A stretch of 64,000 nt of DNA from Dendrolimus kikuchii (Eukaryota > Arthropoda > Insecta > Lepidoptera > Lasiocampidae). Shown here piece after piece: positions 31,718 through 43,081 of the stretch. The stretch is taken from the NCBI GenBank assembly GCA_019925095.2, contig CM034397.1, positions 7,583,763 through 7,647,762 of the forward strand. Direction: 5' to 3'. The position numbers and the translations under genes were made by a program. The notes under the pieces were generated by a model. The model did no database searches. It saw only the letters and a list, made by a program, of their open reading frames with translations, and had not been told where the DNA came from. Numbering within the stretch: position 1 is the first letter of the stretch; each line of letters starts with the position of its first letter.

Positions 31718-32080
31718 TTTTTCAACACACTTGCTCATAAAGTGGCTCTATAGTCACCGCAATTAGGCACAGAATGACACCCATAATCAAACTGTGACTA
31801 AAAAACATTATAACTCATTAGTGAGTTATAGTTTTTTCAATTTTATTGGTTGAGTTGCTTTGTTCTTAAAAAAGTTTTTATTCAAAAAAAAGATCGTGTT
31901 CTATAGAACAAATAAATTAATGTTCCTATTGCTTGCTCATTTCATGCAACTTCTTATTTAAATAGATAATTTTAACTCGTACGTGTTTAATAAATAAAAC
32001 TTTCACTCATATATAACTTTTTTTATCTACTAAATAAAATGAGTTTTTGTTGTTATTTTATTCACAAGTGTGTTGAAAAA
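31718..32080. mobile_element. MITE-like element with 16-bp inverted ends
   Basis: The ends tttttcaacacacttg (31718-31733) and caagtgtgttgaaaaa (32065-32080) are perfect inverted repeats about 330 bp apart. The interior is AT-rich with a second perfect palindrome, ataactcattagtgagttat. No open frame. Family not assigned. Confidence 0.6.
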
Positions 32081-32089
32081 CGTTGTATG

Positions 32090-33080
32090 ATACACGTGTG
32101 TATCGATGATTACCGTCCTCGGCTCTCTTAAGACCCTCGCCTACGGCTCGAGTCTCAATGGCGCCTCGGCGGTAATCACCAATGTTACACACTAGTACCA
32201 TAATGTACTAATAATGATAGAGTGGCGTGCCCGTGGCACACCATTGAAGTTTACAGAAGACCAAGACCACGTAAACCTACGATTGAGACGATCGTATTCG
32301 GCGATTTAGACGAGATAGTAATAGCAGAATTAGGCCGCAGGTCTTAAGGCCAGCTCGATCAGTGTGATACCACATTTTCGTAGAATATCGGCGTGAAATG
32401 AGGGGCCTAGTTTCAAAACACCCTAAAATGAATGAGAAGTCAAACATTATAGGGGGTTTTGAAACTATACCCCTGAAATGTTTAGTCTGTTAGTTTCAAT
32501 CTCAACATTCATTACAATTGTTATATTGTTGCAAGCCGATACTAATCCTTTGCAGGTGTCTTATTACCCCTTTGAGTTTGAGAGATCTATTGTTCGCGCT
32601 AATCTCTTTGTTCACGCCGCCATAAGACATCATAAAACCTTCTCTCCTCTGTTGGTATTTCATGCGAATTCTTAGAAGCCATTAAGCTAACCATTTAATG
32701 ATTTCAAACACCAGTGGGCGGCATGTTGCTAGGAGACCAATCCTAATTTACAAATGGATTAGGGGTTGGTCAGGTAGGGAATTGCGCATGTCGTGTTCAG
32801 GCTACTAACGAGGTGTTACCTAATGCACTTTCGGAGCGAATATATTATAACGACGAACTTTGCGCAATTTATGTGATAATGATTTTATGCCCTACGGTTT
32901 GGTTTTGTTGTATTCGGCTATACTTGTAAAAACTGTGAATTACGTGTGTGTACTTCTAATAAACTTTGTGATAATCCCAACGGCATTTTAGAATTTACAT
33001 CCTACAAATCCCCTACAAATTAGTAAAAATATATAATAATCGGCAGACAAACACACATTGCTTAACTTGGGTATATATGA
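32090..33080. other. No gene; dispersed repeat text
   Basis: Contains a GC-rich stretch at 32105-32190 (tcctcggctctcttaagacc) typical of dispersed insect repeats, and otherwise AT-rich sequence. No gene was supported. Confidence 0.4.
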
Positions 33081-33089
33081 TCCCAAAGT

Positions 33090-33270
33090 TATGCTTGTGT
33101 TATGGATAACAAATACACAACGATCACTCTGGGGCTGATTCCAGACACCCAGAGTGTAGCAAATAAAGGAAACTTCGTAAGAAAACCATGCCAGGAATCG
33201 AGCCCGGAACCTATGCGTTAAAGTAAGGTTAGTCGGTGAAGGCTCCGCCAGCTCAACCACAGATCTTATA
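33090..33270 (-). mobile_element. tRNA-derived SINE, copy 1
   Basis: On the minus strand an A box-like ggttgagctggcgg is followed by the B box gggctcgattcctgg, then the body phrase gggtgtctggaatcagcccc. The same body phrase occurs in the plus-strand copy at 35005-35260. Confidence 0.65.
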
Positions 33271-33461
33271 AAATTCATATTTTTTATAAAAAGGAAAAAA
33301 AGAAATAGTCACTTCTGAAAATAAAAAGACTAAAACCAATATTATGATCCCGTATTACTTGACCTAATTCCTACAATATTGGCTCGAAGCTAGTCGTGTT
33401 TCATACGATAAGTGAGAGTTCCGAAGGTCCCACGTCCCCTTCCGCATACTCCATCTTCCCT

Positions 33462-33730
33462 TTTTTTTGGGAAAACCCGATTGAGGGCCATCACCCGCGC
33501 GATGGGGGAAAGTCGCGACCGGTGTGTGGGATTCACCATTGACTCGGGGTGGCACTAGCTTCTCTAGACAAAACTAAAGACGTTATTGCCACACCGCACT
33601 TAGGGATACCCACTAAAACCCCTGGGTATTCCGCCTTACTGCCAGGGCCACGGGTATATGGACTAGCCCCTTCGCTGGCTCTGGCAGGCGGTGGCCCAGA
33701 GGTCTCATCCACTGCCGGGGGAACTACATC
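33462..33730 (-). mobile_element. R1-type LINE 3' UTR fragment with target duplication
   Basis: Starts with an A tail (tttttttt on the plus strand) and holds ttagggatacccactaaaac, which is shared with 54404-54927 and the 3' UTR at 47650-48090. Flanked by ccatcttccct at 33451-33461 and 33731-33741. Strongly 5'-truncated. Confidence 0.82.
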
Positions 33731-33854
33731 CCATCTTCCCTAATCTATTCCATATTCAATTTCTATACTACATCCCCTATATGTCCTATCTCCTTTTTGA
33801 TCCCTCTTATCTCACCCCCTCTATTACATTTTAAATAGTTTCAAGTATGGCTTT

Positions 33855-34110
33855 GAATTCTTTTTATTGCTTGCGTTCAGCAGACAGGCAGACGGCCCAC
33901 TTAATGGAGAGCGGTTACCATTGCCTATGGACATTTGTAACATCAAAAGTGCTACCAATGTACTGCCGCTCTCTAAAGGGAGATTGGAACCTGGCCGCTA
34001 ATGCCGGAACACAACTCAAATTTGTTATGGCGGAATATTCTAGACCAGGGGTGGTAGCCATCCAGATACACAATTACCCTACCACCTGGCTGCGGGTTGT
34101 GAAAGTGAGT
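33855..34110 (+). repeat. Dispersed repeat family A, copy 3
   Basis: Starts attgcttgcgttcagcagac and runs through gggagattggaacctggccg and accaggggtggtagccatcc. About 350 bp upstream of the desaturase start. Confidence 0.75.
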
Positions 34111-34487
34111 ATACATCATATGAATAAACATATTTAAATTCAACCTTGACTTTGCAACAAAGTACAAAGATTATTTGTGCTAAAAAAAACTTTCAATAAA
34201 AATAATGAACAATCGTAGACCTAAGTTCAAGTTCTCCTTTCACAATAGTTTTAAATACAATGGTTTCATTTGACAGATTTACCAATAAATTTCCTTTATA
34301 TACGAATTATTTTTGCTTAATGTATACTAATGTATTTTACTTGATAGCATCAAATACCTTATCGAGTGTTTCGTTTTTTAATAGTGCACTAAAATCAATA
34401 AAACAACACTTAATAAGTGCTAGCATAATATTTAAAGTCTCTTGAATGGTTTTTGAATTATTTATACAGTCTAAATTAAATAATAAA

Positions 34488-37400
34488 ATGATAGCAAATA
34501 ATGAATTTAATACAGAAACACAAATCGATTCAGCAAGCCTGAAGAACTTGCTGCAAGAGAACTATGATGATAATATTGAGACGAAGAATTCAATAACAGC
34601 TTTAAGAAACATTGGCACAGATCCCACATACAAGCACAAATATGTCTTGACTAATGTTATCATTGCAATAGTACTTAATAGTTTGGCATTGTGGGGTTTT
34701 GGAGTTATGATTAGTGGAAGTCTAAAAACGGAGACATTTTTATGGGGTGCGTATTCATATAGATACATATTTTGATCTGTATCAGCCATTTTATACATAT
34801 TCATTCTTGTATCTTTATTAATCACTGGTTATGCTTATGACTTCATTCCTTTATATTCCTGTGTCCGGCACCAGTGGCTGAATTTATGTCCAACATTTGA
34901 AGTTCCTGTTTTAATCCGAATTTTTTTAATTAAGTCAGTAGAGTCATTTCGATTCCCATCCTGAAAAAATATTAAAACTATCATTTAATCCATGTCGGTT
35001 CAGTGATAGCCTTTGCCGGCGTAGTGCAGTGGAATCTCAGGTTCGATTCCCGGCAAATTAAATTACGTAAGCAAACTTTCCTTTTGTTACTAAGTATGAC
35101 CTGGGTGTCTGGAATCGGCCCCAGAGAGAGTCCGTTCCATATTACCTATAACTCTCGATCCCTTCCGGATTTCAGGGCTCTGGGGACATCTCCCGATTTG
35201 CACCTGTACGAAACACCTCATTTCCCAATACATTTATTAAAAGAATTAGCATAAGAAAATTAATAATATTATAAATAGAAAATTAAGAATGATGATTGAT
35301 GTAAATAAACCTTATTTTCTTTGGTTGTCCCGATCTAAAACCATAAATCCTGATTTGTTTTACCTTCTGCCCCTATTTAAAACAAATTGGACCTGGCAAC
35401 ACTACCCATAACACAAGCGTTTATCTTGGGGATATACAATACGTGTTTTTGGCTGCCGATTATTTAGGATTAACTATAGTATAAATAGCAGTTTTCTTTT
35501 AAATATTGGCTTTTGTTTTTAATTTATTTTATTTTATTTATTATACATAATATACAACAATGTTTTCAGTTCTAATACTCATGTTCCTGGCAAGTGAAGG
35601 AGTAACTATCGGTGCACACCGCTATTACACACACAAATCATTCAAAGCAAAACCCATTCTAAGAGCTGTTTTACTTATCTTTCAAACTATAGCAGGACAG
35701 GTAAGTAAAGCAATGTTTTGCTGTTATACGACGATCCACAGTTGAACTCGTACCTCTCCATTTTAGACTTGCCGATTGGCGGGTTTCACAAATCGATTAT
35801 CTCGACATGCAAGTTTTCTCATAATGTTCTCCCTTAAGTGGAAAATATAATATATCCAAAAACTTTTATAGTTAGGGATCAGATCTTTCATCCGAGCAGT
35901 ATTATGTGATAGTCATGGGTCCTGCGGGGCTGAAATTGCCACTTTCGCAGATACGTATAAAGCTGATATTGGGTCGTTCACTCACTCTGATTGAAAGCCG
36001 CAGAACTGCAAGGATAGTACAACATTCAATGTCATCAAATTACTCGATTTTATATTTACATGGATCACTTTCGTTGCTTTATATAAATTGGAAGACAGAT
36101 ATAAACCATTTAATATTAACTTGCTTTACTAATACAACAAGTGTCAAAATAAAGTGGAACTATGAACCGTGTCTAGCACCTTCCAATATATCTAGACACT
36201 GTGGAATTCACAGCGTTTTTCTTCAAAATTATCCGTAAGTCTTGAGGGCCTAAAGCAGGTTGTCTAGATATACTGGTAGTTGTAAGACATAGCACAAGTT
36301 CCCCTTTATGCTGATACCTATCATGTACATAATATAGAAACACAGACAGAAAAATATTTATTTAGGACAAGATACAAAAAGAGATACAAGATAATAGATG
36401 TTATAATTAATTATGGTGTCCTAAAAAGACTCTTGCTCAGCATAATGCCAGTTTTAAAACCAGCGCTGGTCTTCCGCATCTACCTATAAGTGTTGCCACG
36501 GCTGAGCTCCCCAGAGCAAATCTATACTAATTTTACAAAGAGTGAAGATTTGTATTTTTATATCTTTACAACGAATACACTCAAAAACTACTGGACCGAT
36601 TTCAAAAATTCTTTCACCATTAGAATGTTACATTATCCCTAAGTAAAATAGGCTATCTTATACGTTTATCCTAAAGTGTTTAAAAAATAAATGTCCATCC
36701 GTGCGAAGTCGGGACGGGCCGCTAGTTTATCTATAAACATGAACTAAAACTTTACAATTAGCTGTTATGAATAAATAACAGATAAAAGAAAAGAAATAAA
36801 AACCCAAGAACAGAAGTAACGAACGACATAACACTCATAATGGTTCGTAATGGCATACGATTCGACTTATAATGCTACAATCGTATTTGAGGCTTCTCTA
36901 TATATGTCGTATCTATGAAAACGACATCTTTGGGCATTCTATTCTCTTGTAATTTTTCGCGATTTTTTTATAATACTTTCTGTTACAGAATTCCATGTTC
37001 GTATGGGTAAGGGACCATCGGCTCCACCATCGCTTCTCCGATACGGACGCTGATCCCCACAATGCGAAACGGGGATTCTTTTTTAGCCACATGGGTTGGT
37101 TGATGGCAAGAAAACATCCTCTTGTCAAAATATTGGGAAAGAAAATTGATATGAGCGATTTACAAGCAGACTGGATGGTAATGTTTCAGAAAAAGTACGT
37201 AGTTTCAACTTATATTTATACCACCAATACATACAATTTAACTGTCTGTCGTGTAACCGTGGTCTTTTAATGTAATTGTCAACATTTTAGTGAAAATGGT
37301 TTTTTTTTTTATTGCAGAAGATCAGCAGACAGGCAGACGGCCCACTTGATGGAAAGCGGTTACCATCGCCTATGGACATTTGCAACAGCAAAGTTGCTAC

Positions 37401-39499
37401 AAACGCGCTGCTGCTCTCTTAAGGGAAACTGGAACCTGGTCACTAATGTCGGAACACAACTCAAGGTTGTTATGGCGACATACTTTAGACCAGGGGTGGT
37501 AGCCATCCAGTCGGGCAAAAGTGGATTTTTTGTGATGACCATAAATAGCCGTTTTTGGAATTGTGGTCACTGTGTCGGTTTAAAAATTAGTTTCAAATAG
37601 GCTTTGAAACAGTTTAAATGAAAGTATTAATGGTTGCAACACTTTGATTTCATTTTTAAATCTGGCGTGGTTCAGAAGAATTCAATATAAAGTAAAAATC
37701 CTGCTCGAACGAAATGACGGGCACAGGTAGTTCTGTTATACAGCTAATTAAATTATTTGGCCCCATATTCGGTCTTTTAGCTCATACAGCTTCACAATTT
37801 TAAGGATGTGTGGACCAAAGTAACCCCATATTGAGATTCGGCGCATCGAAATACATAAGAATATATCGATCTAGTCCAAAGGATAGACCACTTTTTTTTG
37901 TGGGCCGGTGTTATTGATATATCACGTCCTATATTTAAAATACTTCTTTAAATGTTACTATTTTGAAGAATTATATTAATTTGTGGAATTAACATGCATA
38001 TAAAAAAGTCTATAATAATTTTAAATTTTAAACATAACGTGTCTGTATGTTGAAGCTATTTAAAACAAACAACTGGAATAGACTATATAAACGATGGAGA
38101 ACACGCTGATTTGATCCCGTCTATATAGAAGTTTCACTTCAAAAATAAGAAAGGGCCGAATAGTTTAGAACGTAACAAGCATTTAATACTAGGATGAAGA
38201 AACACTTACAATAACAATAATGTATTTTCTCACATTCAGATACTATATCACACTATACTTGATGGTGGCTCTATTCCTTCCGGTTTGGGTACCAGTGCAC
38301 TTTTTCGGTGAAGAATTATGGAAGTCCATACTGTGCGCATATTTCGCACGCTACATGTTGCAGTTGCACGGGACGTGGCTTGTGAATAGTGCTGCACATT
38401 TGTATGGTGTAAGACCCTATGACAAGTAAGTTATTATAATTAGAATGTGTTATATTCTGAATTAGAAAATTAATAATGAATATGAAGTTTTAAAGGATAC
38501 GTCATACATCAGTAGAAAATTTCACTTCGAATTATCGTTTTTATGCTCTTAAAAGTAATTTACTTATTATATACTACATATACTAAATTATTTGTTATTT
38601 GTAATTTCATAATTTAAATTAACCTATGTATAACAAACACACTAACAAGTAACATAAATACTTCATGTCCACAGAAACTTACAGCCAGTGGAGTCTTGGT
38701 TTGTGTCGTTTATTTCTTTCGGCGAAGGGTGGCACAATTACCACCATGCTTTCCCGTGGGATTACAAAGCCGCAGAATTAAGTACACTGTTTAACCTATC
38801 AGCCGACATTATTAAGTTTTTTGAAACCGCTGGTTTAGCTTGGGATTTAAAAACTGCATCACCCGAACTGGTGAGTTTTTTCCTATATTGCTACTTTCTA
38901 TTTTAGTACTATTAATAAGTATACATATTGAGTAAAATTTTACTCAACGTCGTATATATGTACTTATATAATTAAACATAACAAAAAGTTGGGTATTTTT
39001 TTATTGTTCCTTTTCTTAGTATAATATTTGCTCGTCTGGATGGCTACCACCCCTGTTCTAGAGTACTTACGCCGTCATAACAACCTTAAGCTGTGTTTCG
39101 GCATTAGTGCCCAGGTTCCAGTCTCCTTTTAGAGAGTAGCAGCGCATTGGCAGCCCCTTTAATGTTACAAATGCATGTCTGCTGAACTCATGCAACAAAA
39201 AAAAAGAGAATAATGACCATACTCTTAAATGACCATTCCAAGCTTGGGTAAATATAGTGTGTTTTCTGACGATTTATATAAATTCATTATATTAACAGGT
39301 TGCAAAGCGTATTATTCGTACTGGTGATGGCACCCACTACGTGCTTGGCAATGACGAAGCTAGAGCTGCAGTCACCGCTTTAGGACCCCTACATCCTCTC
39401 AATCCATCGTACAACACGACACTGAAATCTCCTGACGCAATACTCAAACCTGAAGGATTACCTTTATTTCACGAGCAAGATATATTTAGTACAAACTAA
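34488..39499 (+). CDS. Acyl-CoA desaturase, QPVE type, 6 exons
   Basis: Exons: 34488-34746, 35570-35700, 36989-37194, 38240-38425, 38675-38870 and 39299-39499. They sum to 1,179 nt, 392 residues and a TAA. All junctions are gt/ag and in phase. It is a membrane di-iron desaturase of the endoplasmic reticulum that puts a double bond in fatty acyl-CoA with cytochrome b5. The three His boxes are HRYYTH, HRLHH (in VRDHRLHHRFSDTDADPHN) and HNYHH (in GEGWHNYHHAFPWDYK). Four hydrophobic regions are present. The residues aligned with the lepidopteran signature site read QPVE. The first box has Tyr-Tyr-Thr where delta-9/delta-11 enzymes usually have Leu-Trp-Ala/Ser. An upstream in-frame ATG at 34446 would add 14 residues; 34488 has the better context (aaaatg). 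A candidate AATAAA is at 39829. Introns hold a SINE, two family A copies and a family E copy. Confidence 0.93.
35005..35260 (+). mobile_element. tRNA-derived SINE, copy 2
   Basis: An A box-like tagtgcagtgg and the B box ggttcgattcccgg, then gggtgtctggaatcggcccc. In desaturase intron 1. Confidence 0.7.
36535..36735 (+). repeat. Family E repeat in desaturase intron 2
   Basis: Reads aaaactactggaccgatttc and ends gcgaagtcgggacgggccgc, a text shared in part with 44395-44650 and 45340-45615. Confidence 0.55.
37300..37520 (+). repeat. Dispersed repeat family A, copy 4
   Basis: After a T run: agcagacaggcagacggccc through ccaggggtggtagccatcca. In desaturase intron 3. Confidence 0.75.
39005..39205 (-). 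repeat. Dispersed repeat family A, copy 5
   Basis: Reverse copy: ggatggctaccacccctgtt through ttccagtctccttttagaga. In desaturase intron 5. Confidence 0.72.
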
Positions 39500-39834
39500 C
39501 GGTCACCCTTTGTTTGTAAGTCTTATTCTGTATCCAGCTAATATCAGTATTAGTTGGATCAATCAAATTGAATCAATTTGGTTAAAAACCACTAAAGTCA
39601 AAGGTTACCACGGTATTCAATGACACTGAATGATTTAAGTCTCTGTTTATGGGGTATCATTTTGGTTGATTCATCGTAATTGAAGAAAGTGATTAGTCTT
39701 CTAATATCAGCTCATTAAAATTAAGTTTGAACTTTACTATGTAAGTTGTGGTTCTTTTGTCTAATCCTATTACAACTGTTTGACCACAGAACATAATATA
39801 TGAACATAAATAATGATTGTTTTCATTTAATAAA

Positions 39835-42800
39835 TTATTAACACCTAATATTATAGTATTAGTTATACTAGAGAATGCAAAGCTACTAGAAATTTACTTG
39901 CATGGTATAATCACATAATTATTATTATATACCTGCACACAACTTAGAAAATAATTTGTTAACAAACCGAAGAGAAACTTAGTTTTTGGTAGGATTATTT
40001 TGGGTATATAATATGTCATCGTTAGCGTTAACTAAAATTGTAATATAAATATTAAGATTGTACATAAAATTCTTATTTTTAATATTAGGATTATATATGT
40101 CTTCCCAAACAAAATAATCGTAGAAGAATAATATGATGTAAGTATTTAAATTAAAGTCAAACAGTTGTATGTTGATCTATACTATAATAAATCTTTAAAT
40201 GGTTCGAGTTTGTACAAAGCGTTTAAAAATGTGAAAAAAATCAGGGGGGCTAATTCGGATCAGCAGATTCCGAAAATACAATTTTTAGAAATTTTGTCTA
40301 TCTGGCTGTTTGTTAAAGCACCACATGGAAACCACTTAACGGATTTAAATGAAACTCAACATTATATCCCGGGGTGTAATTTAAGATACTTTTTATCCCG
40401 ATAAATTACGTCGTTTCCGTGGGATAGACAAAAATAGCGAAAAAAATGGCACTGCGATCGCATCCTTTTTGGAACCTACTAAACGTATATGATTGAAACT
40501 TGGCATAGTGCTTGTAATCCGACTTAACACTTAAGATACATTTTATCCTGACAAATGACGTCCTTTCTTTAAAATAGACCGTTTAGCAAAATAGATGGCA
40601 CTGCAATTACAATGGCGACCACCATCGCTGTAATACAAATACGTTGTCAGGTTTCCTACATGTCGTTCATTACGTATTAGGTATTTCAAATCTGGCGGGC
40701 TGCGATTATTCTTTATGTTTCGCTGTGCAGTTGTGTACACTATATTGACTGACTTTGTTTAGTAGTGTGTGGTTTCTTTGTAATTGTAATGAATTGAACT
40801 AGAAACTAGAGTATTGAAGGTTTAAATGTATATAACAGCTAATTATTTTTTTATGTACCTAACATAAAGCCATTTATTTTAATAAATATCTACTTTAAAA
40901 TTCAAAAGTTATTATTCAAAATAAGTTCCACTGGAGAACACTTTTTGAAGGTCATACATGTAAGTTAAAATTTAATTTTTACTTCCTATTCTTTGTACAC
41001 CGCTTCGCAACGTGTTGATGCTGTAAAGGAGAAGAAGCGGCAAGAAACTCCCCAGCAACACGTCTAGCTAAATATTGTTTTTCTTTATATTTCATATTAT
41101 ATTTATATCTCAAATTCTTTTTATTTATAAGTTTTGTACAGAAGTATGCTACAGAATTACTTTTTGAAGAATTAATGGAGTTGTAGCAAACAATGCATAC
41201 TCAATAAGACCAAGACAATTATGTTTTATATTAATACTTATTATATCGAACAATAAAACATTTTACAATATGAATTCAACTGTCTGTCGGCTTCTATCTA
41301 TCCTCTGTCCTACATTCTATTTTTCAGGGTTTTATAGCTATTTTGGCAAAAACTAAGCCTTAACACGATCGTCATTTCCATTTAATTAAGTCCGCAGCCT
41401 TTTAATCAGAAAGTACTAGGTCTAGGTAAAATTTTGGTAGAGAGGTATTTCAACAGCTACACAATGATGTACTATAGAGAAATAGCAAAAAAATATAATT
41501 AGTGATAGCCATTATATATGTTACTGTCGGATGTAAAAAATGTCAATGTTCATAAGTATATGTACAATTGTACATATATTTATTATTATATATGTTGCGA
41601 GGAATCTATTAGTATGAAACTTTTACATTGTACTGGATAATAAAATTCAAAGCTTACACAGACAAAGTTGCGAGAATATCTATAATTATATATTTAAAAT
41701 CAACTAATAAGAAATAGGTTAAGAAATCGGTTAACAATAAATGACGTAGAGTTCAAGTTTACCTATTTAATCGAACAGAAATTTAAATACATTTACTACA
41801 ATTAAACTATATCAATCAAGTGCAACGATATTACTTATTTAGATTAAATACACATCGGTCAATGTTTCTCAACCTAACAATTTAAGACTCCTAATATCTA
41901 TAACAATATAAAATTCTAAACATGCCATATCTATACATTGAAGCTATTAAAAAAAAACCAACTGGAATACTTTATATAAACGATGGAGAACACGACACAT
42001 TTTTTTAATATTTCTTGTCTGTTTGTTCGGAATTCACGTAAAAACTACTGGGCAGATTTCGATACGGTTTTCGCTGATCGACAGCAAATTCTGACTCTAG
42101 GCTTCTTTAAGAACCATAAAGAATCCTTCAAACTTACTCTAACTAAATATAAATAAAGTGTGTTTACTGCTCTTGATGTACACATTAATCAAACTATAAC
42201 ACAAAAGTGACCATAATAATCGATTTGGTATCGTTCTAAAGTGATTTACACCACGAAAGTGCATAAAATCATAATTCATAAATAGTAAATAACCTAGATA
42301 TATTACTTTGTGAATTGTTATTTCTAGATTAAACAATCCAAGAAAGTATCAATTTTAATCCTTTGACAAATATTTTTGATATAATTAATTATTTGACAAT
42401 GCGTGTATAATTCTGATCCACATGATCATTGCGTTTTTTTTTTTAATTTAAGCAGTACAAAAAATTCGTAAATGTTTTCGGATTCAGTGATAGAAAAATT
42501 TATTTCTTTAAAATATATTTCTGCAAAAGTATAAGCTAACATACAACTCAATCAAATTTTATGGCTAGATAATACTAGTAAGAATTTATTTTTAAGCCCA
42601 AAACCATGCAAACTAACAGACGGCGCATGGGATAGAATGTGGCCATCGTCGCCTATGGACTTTTGCAATATAAGGCACATTAGATGAGCCTGATCACATT
42701 TTTGCGATACTGACGAGATAAGCCTATAACATCGTTGTATTATTTCAGTGGACGGCAAGAAGGAAAAAACAATAACACAAGCTCAAAAACAAGTTTCAAT

Positions 42801-43080
42801 GTAATTTAATATATTAATTAGCATAATTTCCATTACAAGCTTTTCAACATTTATTAGTAAAACAATCAAAATCTGTTGGGGAAAAACATCGAGAAACAAA
42901 AATATTTATTTAAAAAAAACGGCTAAGTCACACTAGAACAACATTCTTAATATGCATTATGTAGTATATAATAACAGACCATAAACGTTCGACTGCTAGG
43001 CTCGGGCCTCCCACTATAGGGGAATAATAGTAGTATAGTAATAGTTAATGATATAAACAAATCTTATTTTTATCTTATAT
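39835..43080. other. Intergenic region, desaturase to SP3
   Basis: AT-rich. Holds family E-type text at 40240-40560 and 41990-42090, with atcccg and gatagacaaa phrases. A piece at 41945-42000 repeats the phrase gaagctatt ... aacgatggagaacac found in desaturase intron 3 near 38050. A small family A fragment lies near 42600. No gene was seen. Confidence 0.45.
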
Positions 43081-43081
43081 T

